A DNA stretch of 64,000 nucleotides. It comes from Bacteroidota bacterium. Its GTDB lineage: Bacteria; Bacteroidota; Ignavibacteria; Palsa-1295. Each line of letters opens with the position of its first letter. Within the stretch, counting starts at the first letter, position 1. The notes below the pieces were generated by a model. The model saw only the letters and a program-made list of their open reading frames with translations, was not told where the DNA came from and searched no databases. The stretch is taken from assembly GCA_030706745.1 (NCBI GenBank), contig JAUZNX010000004.1, positions 62,001 to 126,000 on the forward strand. Direction: 5' to 3'. The translations under genes were made by a program, and so were the position numbers. This document shows positions 25,382 to 34,377 of this stretch, one piece after another.

Positions 25382-26038
25382 TCAAATCTTCCCTTCGAGC
25401 ATCTTGGCGAGTGCTGCGCGAGCCCTGTGCAAGTGGACTTTGACGGTACCCATCGGGAGATGTAGGACGCGCGCGATTTCCTCGTATTCCATATCCTCGT
25501 TGTGCCGCAACCGAATAATCCGCTTGTAGTTTTCCGGCAGTTGTTCGATCGCCTCCTCGATGAGCGCTGTTCGCTCGCCAGCCAGCATGACATCATCCGG
25601 CACCCAGGAGGAATCTGAAATTTCGAATTCGCGCGCCTCATCTTCATGTCGCGAACCGGGCATGGATGGCGGAGCACTGATCGAGAACGCGTTCAGCTTA
25701 CGCCGACGGAGATAGTCGATCGCATGGTTGGTCGCGATGCGATAGAGCCATGTGGAGAAGGCGTATTCCTCCGAGTAGGAGGTCAGGTGTAGCATGGCCT
25801 TGGTGAGCGCCTCCTGCACCAAGTCTTCTACTTCATCGCTTGGCGCGCTGCGGACCATGGGACGGATCAAGCGCTCGACCCCATGCTTATGGCGCTTGAT
25901 GAGCTCGTTAAATGCAAGTTGATCTCCGCCACGAGCGCGAACGACAAGCTGTTTATCTTCCGCTTGCTTTTGCGCCGACCGAGCGGCATCAGCTGCGTCC
26001 TTCCCGGTCGATCTGTCGCTATTCGGCGGTCGTGGCAT
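25382..26038 (-). CDS. RNA polymerase ECF-type sigma factor
   Basis: 218 residues. A variable N-terminus (about 1-30) precedes sigma region 2 (about 30-115, LIKRHKHGVERLIRPM, DLVQEALTKAMLHL, FSTWLYRIATNHAIDYLRRR). A linker rich in acidic residues follows, then region 4 (about 155-215, LPENYKRIIRLRHNEDMEYE and IARVLHLPMGTVKVHLHRAR). No sigma70 regions 1 or 3 are visible. There is no obvious anti-sigma gene beside it; the downstream genes are the two GT-C-like proteins. Confidence 0.92.
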   Translation of the reverse strand: MPRPPNSDRSTGKDAADAARSAQKQAEDKQLVVRARGGDQLAFNELIKRHKHGVERLIRPMVRSAPSDEVEDLVQEALTKAMLHLTSYSEEYAFSTWLYRIATNHAIDYLRRRKLNAFSISAPPSMPGSRHEDEAREFEISDSSWVPDDVMLAGERTALIEEAIEQLPENYKRIIRLRHNEDMEYEEIARVLHLPMGTVKVHLHRARAALAKMLEGKI

Positions 26039-26124
26039 AGAGGGTTGCAGAGAAGCGTGAAAGGTAACGTCTACGGGTACAATCAGTCCCCGTTACGACC
26101 TCATGCGTGATCCATGTCCCGAAA

Positions 26125-27147
26125 TTAAATGACGTCAATATTCTCCAAGCCGCCATAAACATGATACCACGGCTTCGCGTGCTGGTGTAGGATGGTATTT
26201 AGCGCTTCGATATTCTGCACGCCACGACCGCTCAGCCATTCCTCTAAAGCTGCTCGACCGCCTTTGCCATAGGCTGGAATCCCCTCCTGCCACGTAGCAC
26301 GGCCACACAGCACTCCACAGAAATCGGCACCGGCTTCGCCGGCAAGCGCGATGGTCTCGCGAAAGATTTCATCCGTCACACCGGCGCTGAGATAGATAAA
26401 CGGCTTCGTTGCGGCCTTGGAGACATCCTTGAACAATTTTTTCGCTTCATCCCGAGTCTGTGCCGCATCGCCACCCGCAAATGCACTTGTGCCGGAGACA
26501 TACTTCATGTTCACTGGCACTTCCACTTTCAGAATATCGACCCCGTAGCGGTCTTTGGAAAACTCCTCCATGTAAGCCGCAACATATTTTGGTTTGAGTC
26601 TGGCAAATTCAAGACCCTTCTCGTCATACTTGTCATCGTAGGCAAGCGGCTCGAGGAAAAACGGTTTATCGATGGCGCGGCACTCGGCGCCAATGCGCTC
26701 TAAGAATGCGTGCTTAATTGTGTTAATCTTGGGCGTGTCAAACGGATTGTAATAGAGCAAGATCTTGATTGCGTCCGCTCCGGCTTCGGCAAGCCGATAG
26801 ACGCTCCACTCGTCGAGCAAATCTGGAAGGCGGCCAGCCTTGCTTACATCGTAGCCGGTCTTTTCGTACGCGAGCAATACGCCAGTGCCCGGGGCGCGCG
26901 CTTTGACGGCGGGCAGGCCATATTCGGGGTCCATGAGCAGCGCAGTGGCGTGCGGCGTGAGGACTTTGGAGACAGAAACCTTGAATTCCGTCAGATCTGC
27001 GGGCGTGGCCTCGCGGCCCATCGCTTTACCGATCGACTTCATCAGCGAGCCCCGCTGGTCCATCGCCGCCGCGGCAATGACACCATCCGAGCCCGCGCAC
27101 GCCTGAATCCCCTGAAACTTCCCCTTCGTGATCTTGACTTTTGACAT
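26125..27147 (-). CDS. lacD: Tagatose-bisphosphate aldolase-like class I aldolase (LacD family)
   Basis: 340 residues from ATG 27147. LacD-type enzymes cleave tagatose 1,6-bisphosphate (and often fructose 1,6-bisphosphate) through a Schiff-base lysine. Visible: ACAGSDGVIAAAAMDQRGSL, ALLMDPEYGLPAV, DAIKILLYYNPFD, VDILKVEVPVNMKYVSG with the probable active-site Lys, and FIYLSAGVTDEIFRET. No lac or tagatose operon genes adjoin, so in this organism it may serve general glycolysis; that is inference. The upstream gene is divergent. Confidence 0.82.
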   Translation of the reverse strand: MSKVKITKGKFQGIQACAGSDGVIAAAAMDQRGSLMKSIGKAMGREATPADLTEFKVSVSKVLTPHATALLMDPEYGLPAVKARAPGTGVLLAYEKTGYDVSKAGRLPDLLDEWSVYRLAEAGADAIKILLYYNPFDTPKINTIKHAFLERIGAECRAIDKPFFLEPLAYDDKYDEKGLEFARLKPKYVAAYMEEFSKDRYGVDILKVEVPVNMKYVSGTSAFAGGDAAQTRDEAKKLFKDVSKAATKPFIYLSAGVTDEIFRETIALAGEAGADFCGVLCGRATWQEGIPAYGKGGRAALEEWLSGRGVQNIEALNTILHQHAKPWYHVYGGLENIDVI

Positions 27148-27240
27148 AGAGAGCGCAGAACACACGCGACCTGCTTGCGGCTCCCGGCATGAATAAGTAC
27201 TTAGAACTACCCACAGTTTCCTCTCGTTGCCCGATTGACT

Positions 27241-27744
27241 ATGAAGAGAGTCTGTTGGTTGATTTCCTTACTGCTCATTCTCAATGACATGGGTTCCTCC
27301 TCAGTGGCGAAGAGTCAATCTTTGCGTCCCTATGTGGGGATCAGTAGTTCGTTTGGCGGTGTCGCAATCAGGACTTGGTCAGGAGTCGGAGTGGAGGCAG
27401 GCGCACGATTTGGAATGATATTCGGAGGCCTTCAATATGGGTCCTACGGGCCGGTGGTAACCGATCCGGATGCGTGGTACGCAAGGACGAATAGTGAAGT
27501 CTATTATGGGTTCGACCTCGGTATTATTGTCATGCACGATTTATGGTTAGGTGCAGATATTCTGGAAAGTCATCCATCGGAAATTGAACCGTCCGTGCCC
27601 ACTATTGGCGGATCAGTAAGCTACAACCAGTCTTGGTGGAATATCGGGCCTGACGTGCGCTTAGAGTGCTGGGACCATGCGCTCTTCGGTATCGCCTACA
27701 CTTCCCGGCGAGGCCTGAAGACCGGTTGCGCATTTGTGTTCTAG
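27241..27744 (+). CDS. Hypothetical secreted beta-barrel-like protein
   Basis: 167 residues from ATG 27241. Signal peptide at about 1-24 (KRVCWLISLLLILNDMGSSS). The mature protein alternates aromatic and small residues (YVGISSSFGGVAIRTWSGVG, YYGFDLGIIVMHDLWLGADI) and ends in CAFVF, a terminal Phe pattern seen in small outer-membrane beta barrels. No family recognised. It ends 2 bases before the convergent rpe stop. Confidence 0.55.
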   Translation: MKRVCWLISLLLILNDMGSSSVAKSQSLRPYVGISSSFGGVAIRTWSGVGVEAGARFGMIFGGLQYGSYGPVVTDPDAWYARTNSEVYYGFDLGIIVMHDLWLGADILESHPSEIEPSVPTIGGSVSYNQSWWNIGPDVRLECWDHALFGIAYTSRRGLKTGCAFVF

Positions 27745-27745
27745 G

Positions 27746-28405
27746 TCACACCGTCGTCCGGCACAGCTCCCGCATATCCCGCATTATCGCCACCGGGTCA
27801 TCCGCGCCAAAGATGCCGGAGCCGGAGACGATGACATCCACACCGGCCTGGTGGACTTCGCGAATGTTATTCAATTTGATGCCGCCATCGGCTTCGATCA
27901 GGCATTGAAGCGAGTCGCGCCGAATCCAGGAGCGGAGTGTTTCGGCGCGACGATAAAGTGTCGGGATAAACGATTGTCCGCCAAAGCCGGGGTTCACACT
28001 CATCAGCAGGACCATATCCAGGTCCGGCAAAATCTCTTCGATAAATTCGAGCGGTGTTGCGGGGTTCAAAGCGACTCCGGCCTTCACTCCGAGCGATTTG
28101 ATGTGTTCAACCGTGCGGTTCAAATGCGGACACGTCTCGACATGCACCGTGATCACATCCGCGCCGGCCTTGACAAACTCTGGAATAAACTGATCGGGAT
28201 TCTCGATCATGAGATGGCAATCGAGCGTGAGACGCGTGATGGGGCGCAACGCTTCGACGATCAGCGGACCCACTGTGATGTTTGGCACGAAGTGGCCATC
28301 CATTACGTCAACATGCAGCCACTCTGCTCCACCCTCCTCCGCCATGCGGACGGCGGACTCAAGCCGCGCGAAATCGGCGCTCAGTAAGGAAGGTGCGATT
28401 ATCAT
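27746..28405 (-). CDS. rpe: Ribulose-phosphate 3-epimerase
   Basis: 219 residues, full-length TIM barrel interconverting ribulose 5-phosphate and xylulose 5-phosphate (pentose phosphate pathway). Motifs: IIAPSLLSADFARL at the N-terminus, LHVDVMDGHFVPNITVGP (metal-binding His and Asp), LDCHLMIENPDQF, VLLMSVNPGFGGQSFIP (phosphate loop) and EADGGIKLNNI with the catalytic Asp, then VSGSGIFG. Confidence 0.96.
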   Translation of the reverse strand: MIIAPSLLSADFARLESAVRMAEEGGAEWLHVDVMDGHFVPNITVGPLIVEALRPITRLTLDCHLMIENPDQFIPEFVKAGADVITVHVETCPHLNRTVEHIKSLGVKAGVALNPATPLEFIEEILPDLDMVLLMSVNPGFGGQSFIPTLYRRAETLRSWIRRDSLQCLIEADGGIKLNNIREVHQAGVDVIVSGSGIFGADDPVAIMRDMRELCRTTV

Positions 28406-28409
28406 CGGG

Positions 28410-28486
28410 AAAATATGAAAGATGAAGTATGAAAGATAAGATTAAGACAACAATCTAATTCATATTTCATACATCACGTCTCATAT
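28410..28486. repeat. A/T-rich imperfect inverted repeat
   Basis: Words such as AAAATATGAAAGATGAAGTA on the left and their approximate complements on the right fill the gap between rpe and the thioredoxin gene. Same style as the hairpins at 13986 and 52356; about three quarters of the arm positions pair. Confidence 0.5.
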
Positions 28487-28488
28487 TT

Positions 28489-29586
28489 TTACTTGAGGTC
28501 GACGATCTTGCCGTCAAACTTGTCCTTCTGCATCCGAAGTTGCTTTTGAAGTCTGCCATCTTTGACGGGATCGGTAAGTGCAAGTGCTTTATCTTCGAGT
28601 GCAGAGGCTTCAGCCTTATGGCCCTGCTGATAGAGCACTTCGGCCTGAGTATCCATATAGCTTGCACGTTCGGTATTATCTTTGGCAAGACTGACTGCTC
28701 GTTTGGCGTAGCTTTCGGCCTTATCCAGCGAGGCACCGCGCTCAGCCGCGGCCCACGCGAAGTAATTGAATGCCTGCGCATCGTCCGGACGTCGGACGGC
28801 CCACATGTCAATCATACGTTCGGCCTTTAGAAAGAGTTGAGGATCCTTCTGTCTCAGGTAGTGATCGATGATAATCATTATGGCTTGGGTGCCCTCACTA
28901 CGCATGGGATACTCGGTCACTGCTTTTTCAAGCTCGAGCACTTGTTGTTCGCCGGGCGAAAGAAATGCAACCTGATATACCGCTTCTTCCTTGAGATGCA
29001 ACTTGTTTTCAGGATCGTATTGAATAACGCGATCGTATGCCGCAAGTGCTTTCTCCTGATTGTGTTGTTGCTGGTACTTGGAAGCGGCAATCATCCACTT
29101 TGCTGGATCGGTGACGGGTGTTCCAGATTCGATTTCATCGATGACGGCCTTCGATCCACCGGAGGATGCTTGCTCGAGCGACCGCGCAAAGCTCGATGCA
29201 TCCTCATAACCGACCACCCGGTCGATCACTTCGCCATCGGGCGCGAAAAAGATGATCGTCGGATAACCACTGACTTTATACTGCTTCGCGAGTGCAACGC
29301 CTTCGCCATGCTCGGCATCGATCTTGATCGAAACAAACTTTGCATCGGCAATCTGGCCGACGTGTTCATCCGAGTAAGTATTCCGGTCGAGCACCTTGCA
29401 CCAGCCACACCAGCCAGTGTAGAAATCAACCATGACTTTCTTATGCTCGGTGGCGGCCAGTTTTTTTGCCGCCTCGAATCCGACTTCCCGGAAATGAACT
29501 TCAGAAATAGCTGGCCGTGCTGCGACCAGCATCAATAATGCTGCGATAGAGAGGTACTTCATGGAATTCGAACTGTTGGTTGTCAT
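28489..29586 (-). CDS. Thioredoxin-domain protein with TPR-like C-terminus
   Basis: 365 residues. A signal peptide (about 9-30) is followed by a thioredoxin-like domain with the redox motif VDFYTGWCGWCKVLDR (CGWC) and the cis-Pro region KVSGYPTIIFFAPDG. Residues about 160-365 are helical repeats that resemble TPRs (YAKRAVSLAKDNTERASYMD). Probably a periplasmic thiol oxidoreductase of the thioredoxin_7/DUF255-like type. The start at 29586 overlaps the upstream stop (ATGA); ATG 29562 fits the signal peptide better. Confidence 0.85.
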   Translation of the reverse strand: MTTNSSNSMKYLSIAALLMLVAARPAISEVHFREVGFEAAKKLAATEHKKVMVDFYTGWCGWCKVLDRNTYSDEHVGQIADAKFVSIKIDAEHGEGVALAKQYKVSGYPTIIFFAPDGEVIDRVVGYEDASSFARSLEQASSGGSKAVIDEIESGTPVTDPAKWMIAASKYQQQHNQEKALAAYDRVIQYDPENKLHLKEEAVYQVAFLSPGEQQVLELEKAVTEYPMRSEGTQAIMIIIDHYLRQKDPQLFLKAERMIDMWAVRRPDDAQAFNYFAWAAAERGASLDKAESYAKRAVSLAKDNTERASYMDTQAEVLYQQGHKAEASALEDKALALTDPVKDGRLQKQLRMQKDKFDGKIVDLK

Positions 29587-31577
29587 TTCTCGACCTGAAA
29601 ACTTGCAGTATGTTCGCCAGCGCCATCGCTCATGCGAATGAAATAAACGCCACTGGCAAGCGCCTGCGTGGAAAACGACAGCGTTGTGCTACCGGTTGCA
29701 ACAGTATGCCGCTCAATTATGCGCCCGAGAACATCAAGGATTTCCAGCTCTGCGTGATCACCGATGACCGGGGCATACATGAGTGTCAGGGAGCCAAGCT
29801 CCACTTGCACGCGCAGATATCCTGCCTGATCGGCTCCTGCCTGGACATCGAGGGACGGATCACGTCCGACAATGACCTGCGAGAGAGTGGTTGCCTCTGT
29901 ATCAAAGACTATCTTGTTGATGGTCTTGTTTACTTGCGCGGTAAAAAGCTGGGACTGCTTGTCATTCACAAACGTGACGAGCATTGTATCCAGACCCGAG
30001 ATGGCATAGAAGCGCAGTGGCTCCGTATAAATATGCGAGGGGTTCTGCGTCTGCGATATGTGGAAAAGAAGGTTATTGCCTGATTGTTTCCAGCCGATAT
30101 TATACTGCGGCCAGTCGGGCCAGAAAAGCCATTGGTTGAAGAATGTCGATAGCTCCATAGGCGCGAGCGCGCCGACGCGCGTCGTGACATAGTCCATGAA
30201 TTGGAAGGTGTTCGCCGTGGTGTAGGCGAATGCGTTCGAGTAATCGCGCAAAGTATTGAAGAACAAGGTATCATTGTTCAGAATGCGGCGCAACATGTGA
30301 AGCATGAGCCCCGGCTTGTTGTACACCGTCAAATAATTCTCAGCGAACATTCCTGCAACTGGCGGATTGTAGATCGCGATGTTGTTGACTATGGAGTTGT
30401 TGTACGGATGAAAGAACTCGTGTGCTTTGCCAGAGATAATGGAGTCGTAACCAATTCGGCCGCGACGGCTCTCCTCCCAGAGTGCCTCTCCGAGTGTAGC
30501 AAATCCTTCATTGAGCCAAATATCCGCCCAAGTCTCGCAGGTCGTCTTATCACCAAACCATTGATGGAACAGCTCATGCGCGATCACATCTTCATCGCGG
30601 CCATGAAGAATCGATCGATCGATCGTCGTCATCGTTTGATGCTCCATGCCGCCGTAGCCGAACGGCTGCACTGGCACTTGTCCATATTGTAAGAACGGAT
30701 ATTCCCCGAAGAGCCGGCTGAATGCTTCGAGCATCCCTGGGGTATTGCGGAATGCATACCGTGCATTATGCGCGATGCCGGTTGTGTCAGTCGCTGCGTA
30801 ATCCGCTGGCCAGGCAAAATAAACGACGGGTACACTGTCCAAAGGATTGGAAACGCGATGATAATAGTCACGCCACTCGGCCCAAGTGCTCGCGCTCGCA
30901 CACATCAGGTATGTAGCAATGGGTCGATCGCTTACCCAGTTGAATGTGAGTGATCCATCACCATTGGTGTCGGTCGACTGCAACGTACCGTTGGATTGTG
31001 CACTTCGTCCGGCCGGGACGGTAATACTAATAGAGGAATTGGCCTTCTGATAGGGATCGTCATTGCACGGCATCCATTTATGCGCGTCCGAGGGCTCGCT
31101 CATTGTGTAGGCCAGATCCTCTTCGACGAAGACGGAATCGCCAATGGGACCTTTGCCGACATAAAGTCCCTTTGGATAAAAGAACATCGCATCGTTCGTA
31201 TCGCTCGTTCGGGTGTAAAATATCTTGATCGGAAACGGCGACGGGTTGGGCGTACCTAATTGCACCGTGAGCGTATCGTCAACGGGCTGCGGAACTGGCG
31301 TAACAGACCTCCCGCTGACCGTTATCGAATCGATCCGCATCTCCATTGCGTCGAACACAATCTCGGATTGTGTTGTCGAGACCGTAATCTCGTTCATCCC
31401 GCTAAAAAGCTCATTCTTATTTCGAAACATCGGACGCCAATCCATCGAGAGCTTATAGGAAATGACGGTATAGGGGCGTTTGGATGGCAACACTTGCTGT
31501 TGGGCGAGGGCCATATTTGAGGCGGACGAGAACAGCAAGGGAATGCCCAAGATGGCGGCGAGAACACGATTCATCAT
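29583..31577 (-). CDS. M1-family metallopeptidase with T9SS-type C-terminal domain
   Basis: 664 residues from ATG 31577, which starts the signal peptide (cleavage after ALAQ). An N-terminal beta domain precedes the catalytic part: exopeptidase motif YGGMEHQTMTTI (His where aminopeptidase N has Asn) and the zinc motif HELFHQWFGD about 25 residues later with the third ligand in NEGFATLGEALW. A beta-rich C-terminus ends in a ~75-residue sorting domain (LEILDVLGRIIERH, LASGVYFIRMSDG). Probably a secreted or surface aminopeptidase. Co-transcribed with the thioredoxin gene (4-base overlap). Confidence 0.9.
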   Translation of the reverse strand: MMNRVLAAILGIPLLFSSASNMALAQQQVLPSKRPYTVISYKLSMDWRPMFRNKNELFSGMNEITVSTTQSEIVFDAMEMRIDSITVSGRSVTPVPQPVDDTLTVQLGTPNPSPFPIKIFYTRTSDTNDAMFFYPKGLYVGKGPIGDSVFVEEDLAYTMSEPSDAHKWMPCNDDPYQKANSSISITVPAGRSAQSNGTLQSTDTNGDGSLTFNWVSDRPIATYLMCASASTWAEWRDYYHRVSNPLDSVPVVYFAWPADYAATDTTGIAHNARYAFRNTPGMLEAFSRLFGEYPFLQYGQVPVQPFGYGGMEHQTMTTIDRSILHGRDEDVIAHELFHQWFGDKTTCETWADIWLNEGFATLGEALWEESRRGRIGYDSIISGKAHEFFHPYNNSIVNNIAIYNPPVAGMFAENYLTVYNKPGLMLHMLRRILNNDTLFFNTLRDYSNAFAYTTANTFQFMDYVTTRVGALAPMELSTFFNQWLFWPDWPQYNIGWKQSGNNLLFHISQTQNPSHIYTEPLRFYAISGLDTMLVTFVNDKQSQLFTAQVNKTINKIVFDTEATTLSQVIVGRDPSLDVQAGADQAGYLRVQVELGSLTLMYAPVIGDHAELEILDVLGRIIERHTVATGSTTLSFSTQALASGVYFIRMSDGAGEHTASFQVEK

Positions 31578-31654
31578 GAATGACCGACACATCCCAATGG
31601 CTAAAGGTTTCTGCAAGGCTCGGGAAACCCCGCTATTTACGATTTAAAAACTGA

Positions 31655-31684
31655 AAGGCACCGGGTTTGCCCTCCCGGTGCCTT
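31655..31684 (-). terminator. Strong hairpin between the SdpI-like and M1 genes
   Basis: A perfect 11-bp stem (AAGGCACCGGG / CCCGGTGCCTT) around 8 bases. On the minus strand it is followed by TCAGTTTTTAAA. It lies 329 bases downstream of the SdpI-like stop and 78 bases upstream of the M1 start. The 31685-32012 stretch holds no convincing gene. Confidence 0.75.
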
Positions 31685-32012
31685 CATTGTGAGAAGCTCG
31701 TTTGAAGCTTCAGGTGAGTCTCTAGTTTAGTTTGCCAGTTCGATTCAGATTAAAGACTGTGCCAATTCAAGAACTGACGTTTCCAGCTCGCAAACGCCAA
31801 TCTGTCGACGGGCTACCTGTCCCGTTCTCGGAATTCTCGATGGATCTGTGTCAGAATCAGACAAGCAATGGCCAATTCGCAACCTTGTACTTGGTCCCCA
31901 CTTTTCCACCCATGATACCACTTAACTAGATATCCAAAAATGGTAAATTTGAAATATGGCCGCAAATAGATTCACCATGCTTGGGCACGGACGAGCGAAT
32001 ATGAGGATCCAA

Positions 32013-32711
32013 TTATGAGCGGGGGACTCTCGCGAATGCGCGCTTGGTCCGCAAGAAGATCCAGAACGAATACGAAATCGGCAAGATGATTACGATGCCA
32101 AGATAGGCGATGAATACGGCCTGCGCTACGCTGGATGGTGCAATTAGATAGATCGGCAGGAATGCGATCGAGGAGATCACCCACAATGGTCCGGTCATTT
32201 TGTGAGTGAGCCGCCAATTTTCCGGATCCTCAAGCGTCCATGGTGTGCGCACGCCGATGAAGTAGTTCGGCTGAAGGCCTGGCAAGTAATGCCCAACGAG
32301 CATCAGTAACAATGCGATAGCAAAGATCGGCGCACGGTGCATGTCCACGATACTTGCGAACGGAGTCTCTATGCTGAGCGCAATCTCCATATTAATCACA
32401 AAGAAGATCAGAAAAAAGCTGGTGATAACGAGTCGCAATCTATGGATTGTATTTGAGGTCCCACCTTGCTTTTTGATTTTTGGGTCGATGCGTGAGGCCA
32501 ATCCCAGAAGTAGGGCGATCGCGACGTTGATGACCGGGAGCATGAATGCTCCGAAGTCCTTGGACATCCAGCCGTTAGCCTTGCCCCGCCAGCCCCAATG
32601 TGTCGGGACCTGTGCAGGCAACAAGCTCCAAATGAATGGGATGATTGCGAATGGTGCAATCAGAATAATCAACTGTAGCCACTCGCGCCGAATAAAGCGT
32701 CTGAAGGTCAT
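32013..32711 (-). CDS. SdpI/DUF1648-family membrane protein
   Basis: 232 residues from ATG 32711. About six transmembrane helices. The N-terminal DUF1648-like motif LPAQVPTHWGWRGKANGW and the C-terminal SdpI motif YFIGVRTPWTLEDPENW followed by RLTHKMTG are both clear. In Bacillus the family gives immunity to a killing peptide; in most bacteria its role is unknown, and nothing here suggests a toxin partner. Confidence 0.85.
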   Translation of the reverse strand: MTFRRFIRREWLQLIILIAPFAIIPFIWSLLPAQVPTHWGWRGKANGWMSKDFGAFMLPVINVAIALLLGLASRIDPKIKKQGGTSNTIHRLRLVITSFFLIFFVINMEIALSIETPFASIVDMHRAPIFAIALLLMLVGHYLPGLQPNYFIGVRTPWTLEDPENWRLTHKMTGPLWVISSIAFLPIYLIAPSSVAQAVFIAYLGIVIILPISYSFWIFLRTKRAFARVPRS

Positions 32712-33019
32712 GCGGTAATAAGGATAGCTGAACAAAAGAAATTCCTCCTGCGCTTGTCATGCCGCCAGACTTTTCGTCGGTAGGATAATTGAGTGTCCTT
32801 CGAAACTATTACGCCCGCATCGCGTTTTAACTTGCCGACACTCATCGAGAACAGTCGAGGGATCAGGCCCGAAGACACTGTAGCAACCGTTGAGAATTTC
32901 TTTAGGGAAACTCAAGCCCAGGTGCTAACTCCTGCCAACACCGTCGTGAGATGGTCTGGGAAAGATGAGCCGAAGCTTTGATGATGATTCTTGCCTCGCG
33001 GCACGCGATCTGTCACAGA

Positions 33020-33058
33020 CCTATTCGGTACCTCTTTCCGGATAGGATTTTTGCTTTT
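33020..33058 (+). terminator. Terminator-like hairpin upstream of the methionine genes
   Basis: A 9-bp stem (CCTATTCGG / CCGGATAGG, one G-U) around 9 bases followed by ATTTTTGCTTTT. No convincing gene lies just upstream on the same strand, so it may act as an attenuator within the met leader or end an unrecognised transcript. Confidence 0.6.
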
Positions 33059-33080
33059 AAAGCAGCCTACCGGATTGTGG

Positions 33081-33136
33081 CCGTGACCATTAGGTCACGG
33101 TTTGGACGCTCCGTCTCCGTGGCCTAATGGTCACGG
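33081..33136 (+). promoter_or_regulatory. Paired mutually complementary hairpins in the met leader
   Basis: Hairpin 1 (33081-33100) is CCGTGACC, ATTA, GGTCACGG; hairpin 2 (33117-33136) is CCGTGGCC, TAAT, GGTCACGG. The two 20-base units are reverse complements of each other at 19 of 20 positions, so they can form either two short hairpins or one long stem with a 16-base loop. It begins 106 bases before the trans-sulfuration gene. It does not match SAM-I or SAM-II riboswitches as I know them. Confidence 0.5.
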
Positions 33137-33186
33137 TTTCAATCCTCGGCCGTTCTCATGAGTGACACCTTAATACACGAACACTC

Positions 33187-34377
33187 ATGCAGCTCGAAAC
33201 ACGAACGATTCTTCGCACAACCAAGACCGACGACCAATACGGCTCGATCGGAACACCACTGTATCAGACTTCAAATTTTCGGTTTCGCGAAGTTGGTGAG
33301 TCCACCGGTTACGATTATACCCGGAGTGGTAATCCGACTCGTAAAGCCTTGGAGGATGTTCTCGCCGAACTGGAGGGCGGCGCCAGAGCCGTAGCAGTCT
33401 CCACTGGCATGGCAGCGATCGCAACCGTGCTTTCACATTTTCCCGTTGGTGCACATGTCATCGCGACGCATGATTGTTATGGTGGCACAGCCCGGCTGCT
33501 GAAGCTGTTCTCCGATCAAGGCAAGCTCGACGTGTCGTTCATCGATCTGAGCGATCTGCATTCGGTCCGAGCCGCGGTTAAGCCGACCACTGCGTGCCTT
33601 TGGATTGAAACGCCAAGCAATCCACTACTGCAGGTAGTCGATGTTGCCGCGCTTGTGAAGCTCGCAAAAGTCTATGGGGTGCTCGTTGCGGTCGATAATA
33701 CATTTTTGTCGCCATTCTTTTTTCAGCCCCTTGCGCTTGGCGCGGATGTCGTGGTCCACTCCACAACGAAATGGCTCAATGGTCACTCGGATGTCGTCGG
33801 CGGTGCGGTTATTTCGCGGACGCCGGAGTTAGGTGCGCGATTTCAATTCCTCGCCAATGCGCTCGGCACGACGACCGGCTCATTCGATAGCTGGCTGGTG
33901 CTTCGTGGTGTGAAGACGCTTCACGTTCGCATGAGACAGCACGAGTCGAACGCGCAGGCCGTCGCGGAGTTTCTCGCACAGCATCCACGAGTTGCCGAAG
34001 TGTTTTATCCAGGCCTGCCATCGCATCCGACACACGAGATTGCGAAAGCGCAGCAGTCGGGTTTCGGCGGAGTTGTTAGCTTTCGCGTGCGGAGTGAAGA
34101 CATCGAAGATGTCAAGCAAGTGCTGCGCTCCACACATCTCTTTACGTTGGCAGAATCGCTTGGCGGTGTCGAATCGCTCATCGAACAACCCGCACTGATG
34201 AGCCACGCCTCGATGACGCCAGAACTTCGCGTAGCCGCGGGCATCACGGACAATCTCATTCGCCTTTCAATCGGCATTGAGCATGTGGACGATTTGATTG
34301 CGGATCTCGATCAGGCGCTGGCCTCTGTTGGTAGTCATATCCTTCAAGACACGGTGGTGGAGGCAATCGCATGTTAA
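33187..34377 (+). CDS. metB: PLP-dependent trans-sulfuration enzyme (cystathionine gamma-synthase type)
   Basis: 396 residues of the Cys/Met metabolism PLP family. It joins an activated homoserine with cysteine or sulfide in methionine synthesis. Seen: YTRSGNPTRKALE, STGMAAIATVL, ETPSNPLLQVVDV, VDNTFLSPFFFQP, and the PLP lysine in HSTTKWLNGHSDVVGG (Lys about 196); C-terminal SLGGVESLIEQPALMSHAS. The next gene, metX, points to O-acyl-homoserine as substrate, so it could equally be a direct sulfhydrylase (MetY/MetZ). Its stop overlaps the metX start by 7 bases. Confidence 0.88.
   Translation: MQLETRTILRTTKTDDQYGSIGTPLYQTSNFRFREVGESTGYDYTRSGNPTRKALEDVLAELEGGARAVAVSTGMAAIATVLSHFPVGAHVIATHDCYGGTARLLKLFSDQGKLDVSFIDLSDLHSVRAAVKPTTACLWIETPSNPLLQVVDVAALVKLAKVYGVLVAVDNTFLSPFFFQPLALGADVVVHSTTKWLNGHSDVVGGAVISRTPELGARFQFLANALGTTTGSFDSWLVLRGVKTLHVRMRQHESNAQAVAEFLAQHPRVAEVFYPGLPSHPTHEIAKAQQSGFGGVVSFRVRSEDIEDVKQVLRSTHLFTLAESLGGVESLIEQPALMSHASMTPELRVAAGITDNLIRLSIGIEHVDDLIADLDQALASVGSHILQDTVVEAIAC

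Noticed and set aside
31732-31929. 65-codon plus-strand frame in the gap after the M1 gene
   Set aside because: No start signal, no domain, and low-quality amino-acid pattern; treated as non-coding.
32793-32981. 62-codon plus-strand frame (starts SFETITPASRF) between the SdpI-like gene and the methionine genes
   Set aside because: GTG start with no ribosome-binding site, no recognisable family or signal, and composition typical of chance frames; the terminator-like hairpin at 33020 is the only hint of a gene.
33060-33186. SAM-I or SAM-II riboswitch before the methionine operon
   Set aside because: The conserved cores of these classes are not present; only simple complementary hairpins are seen.
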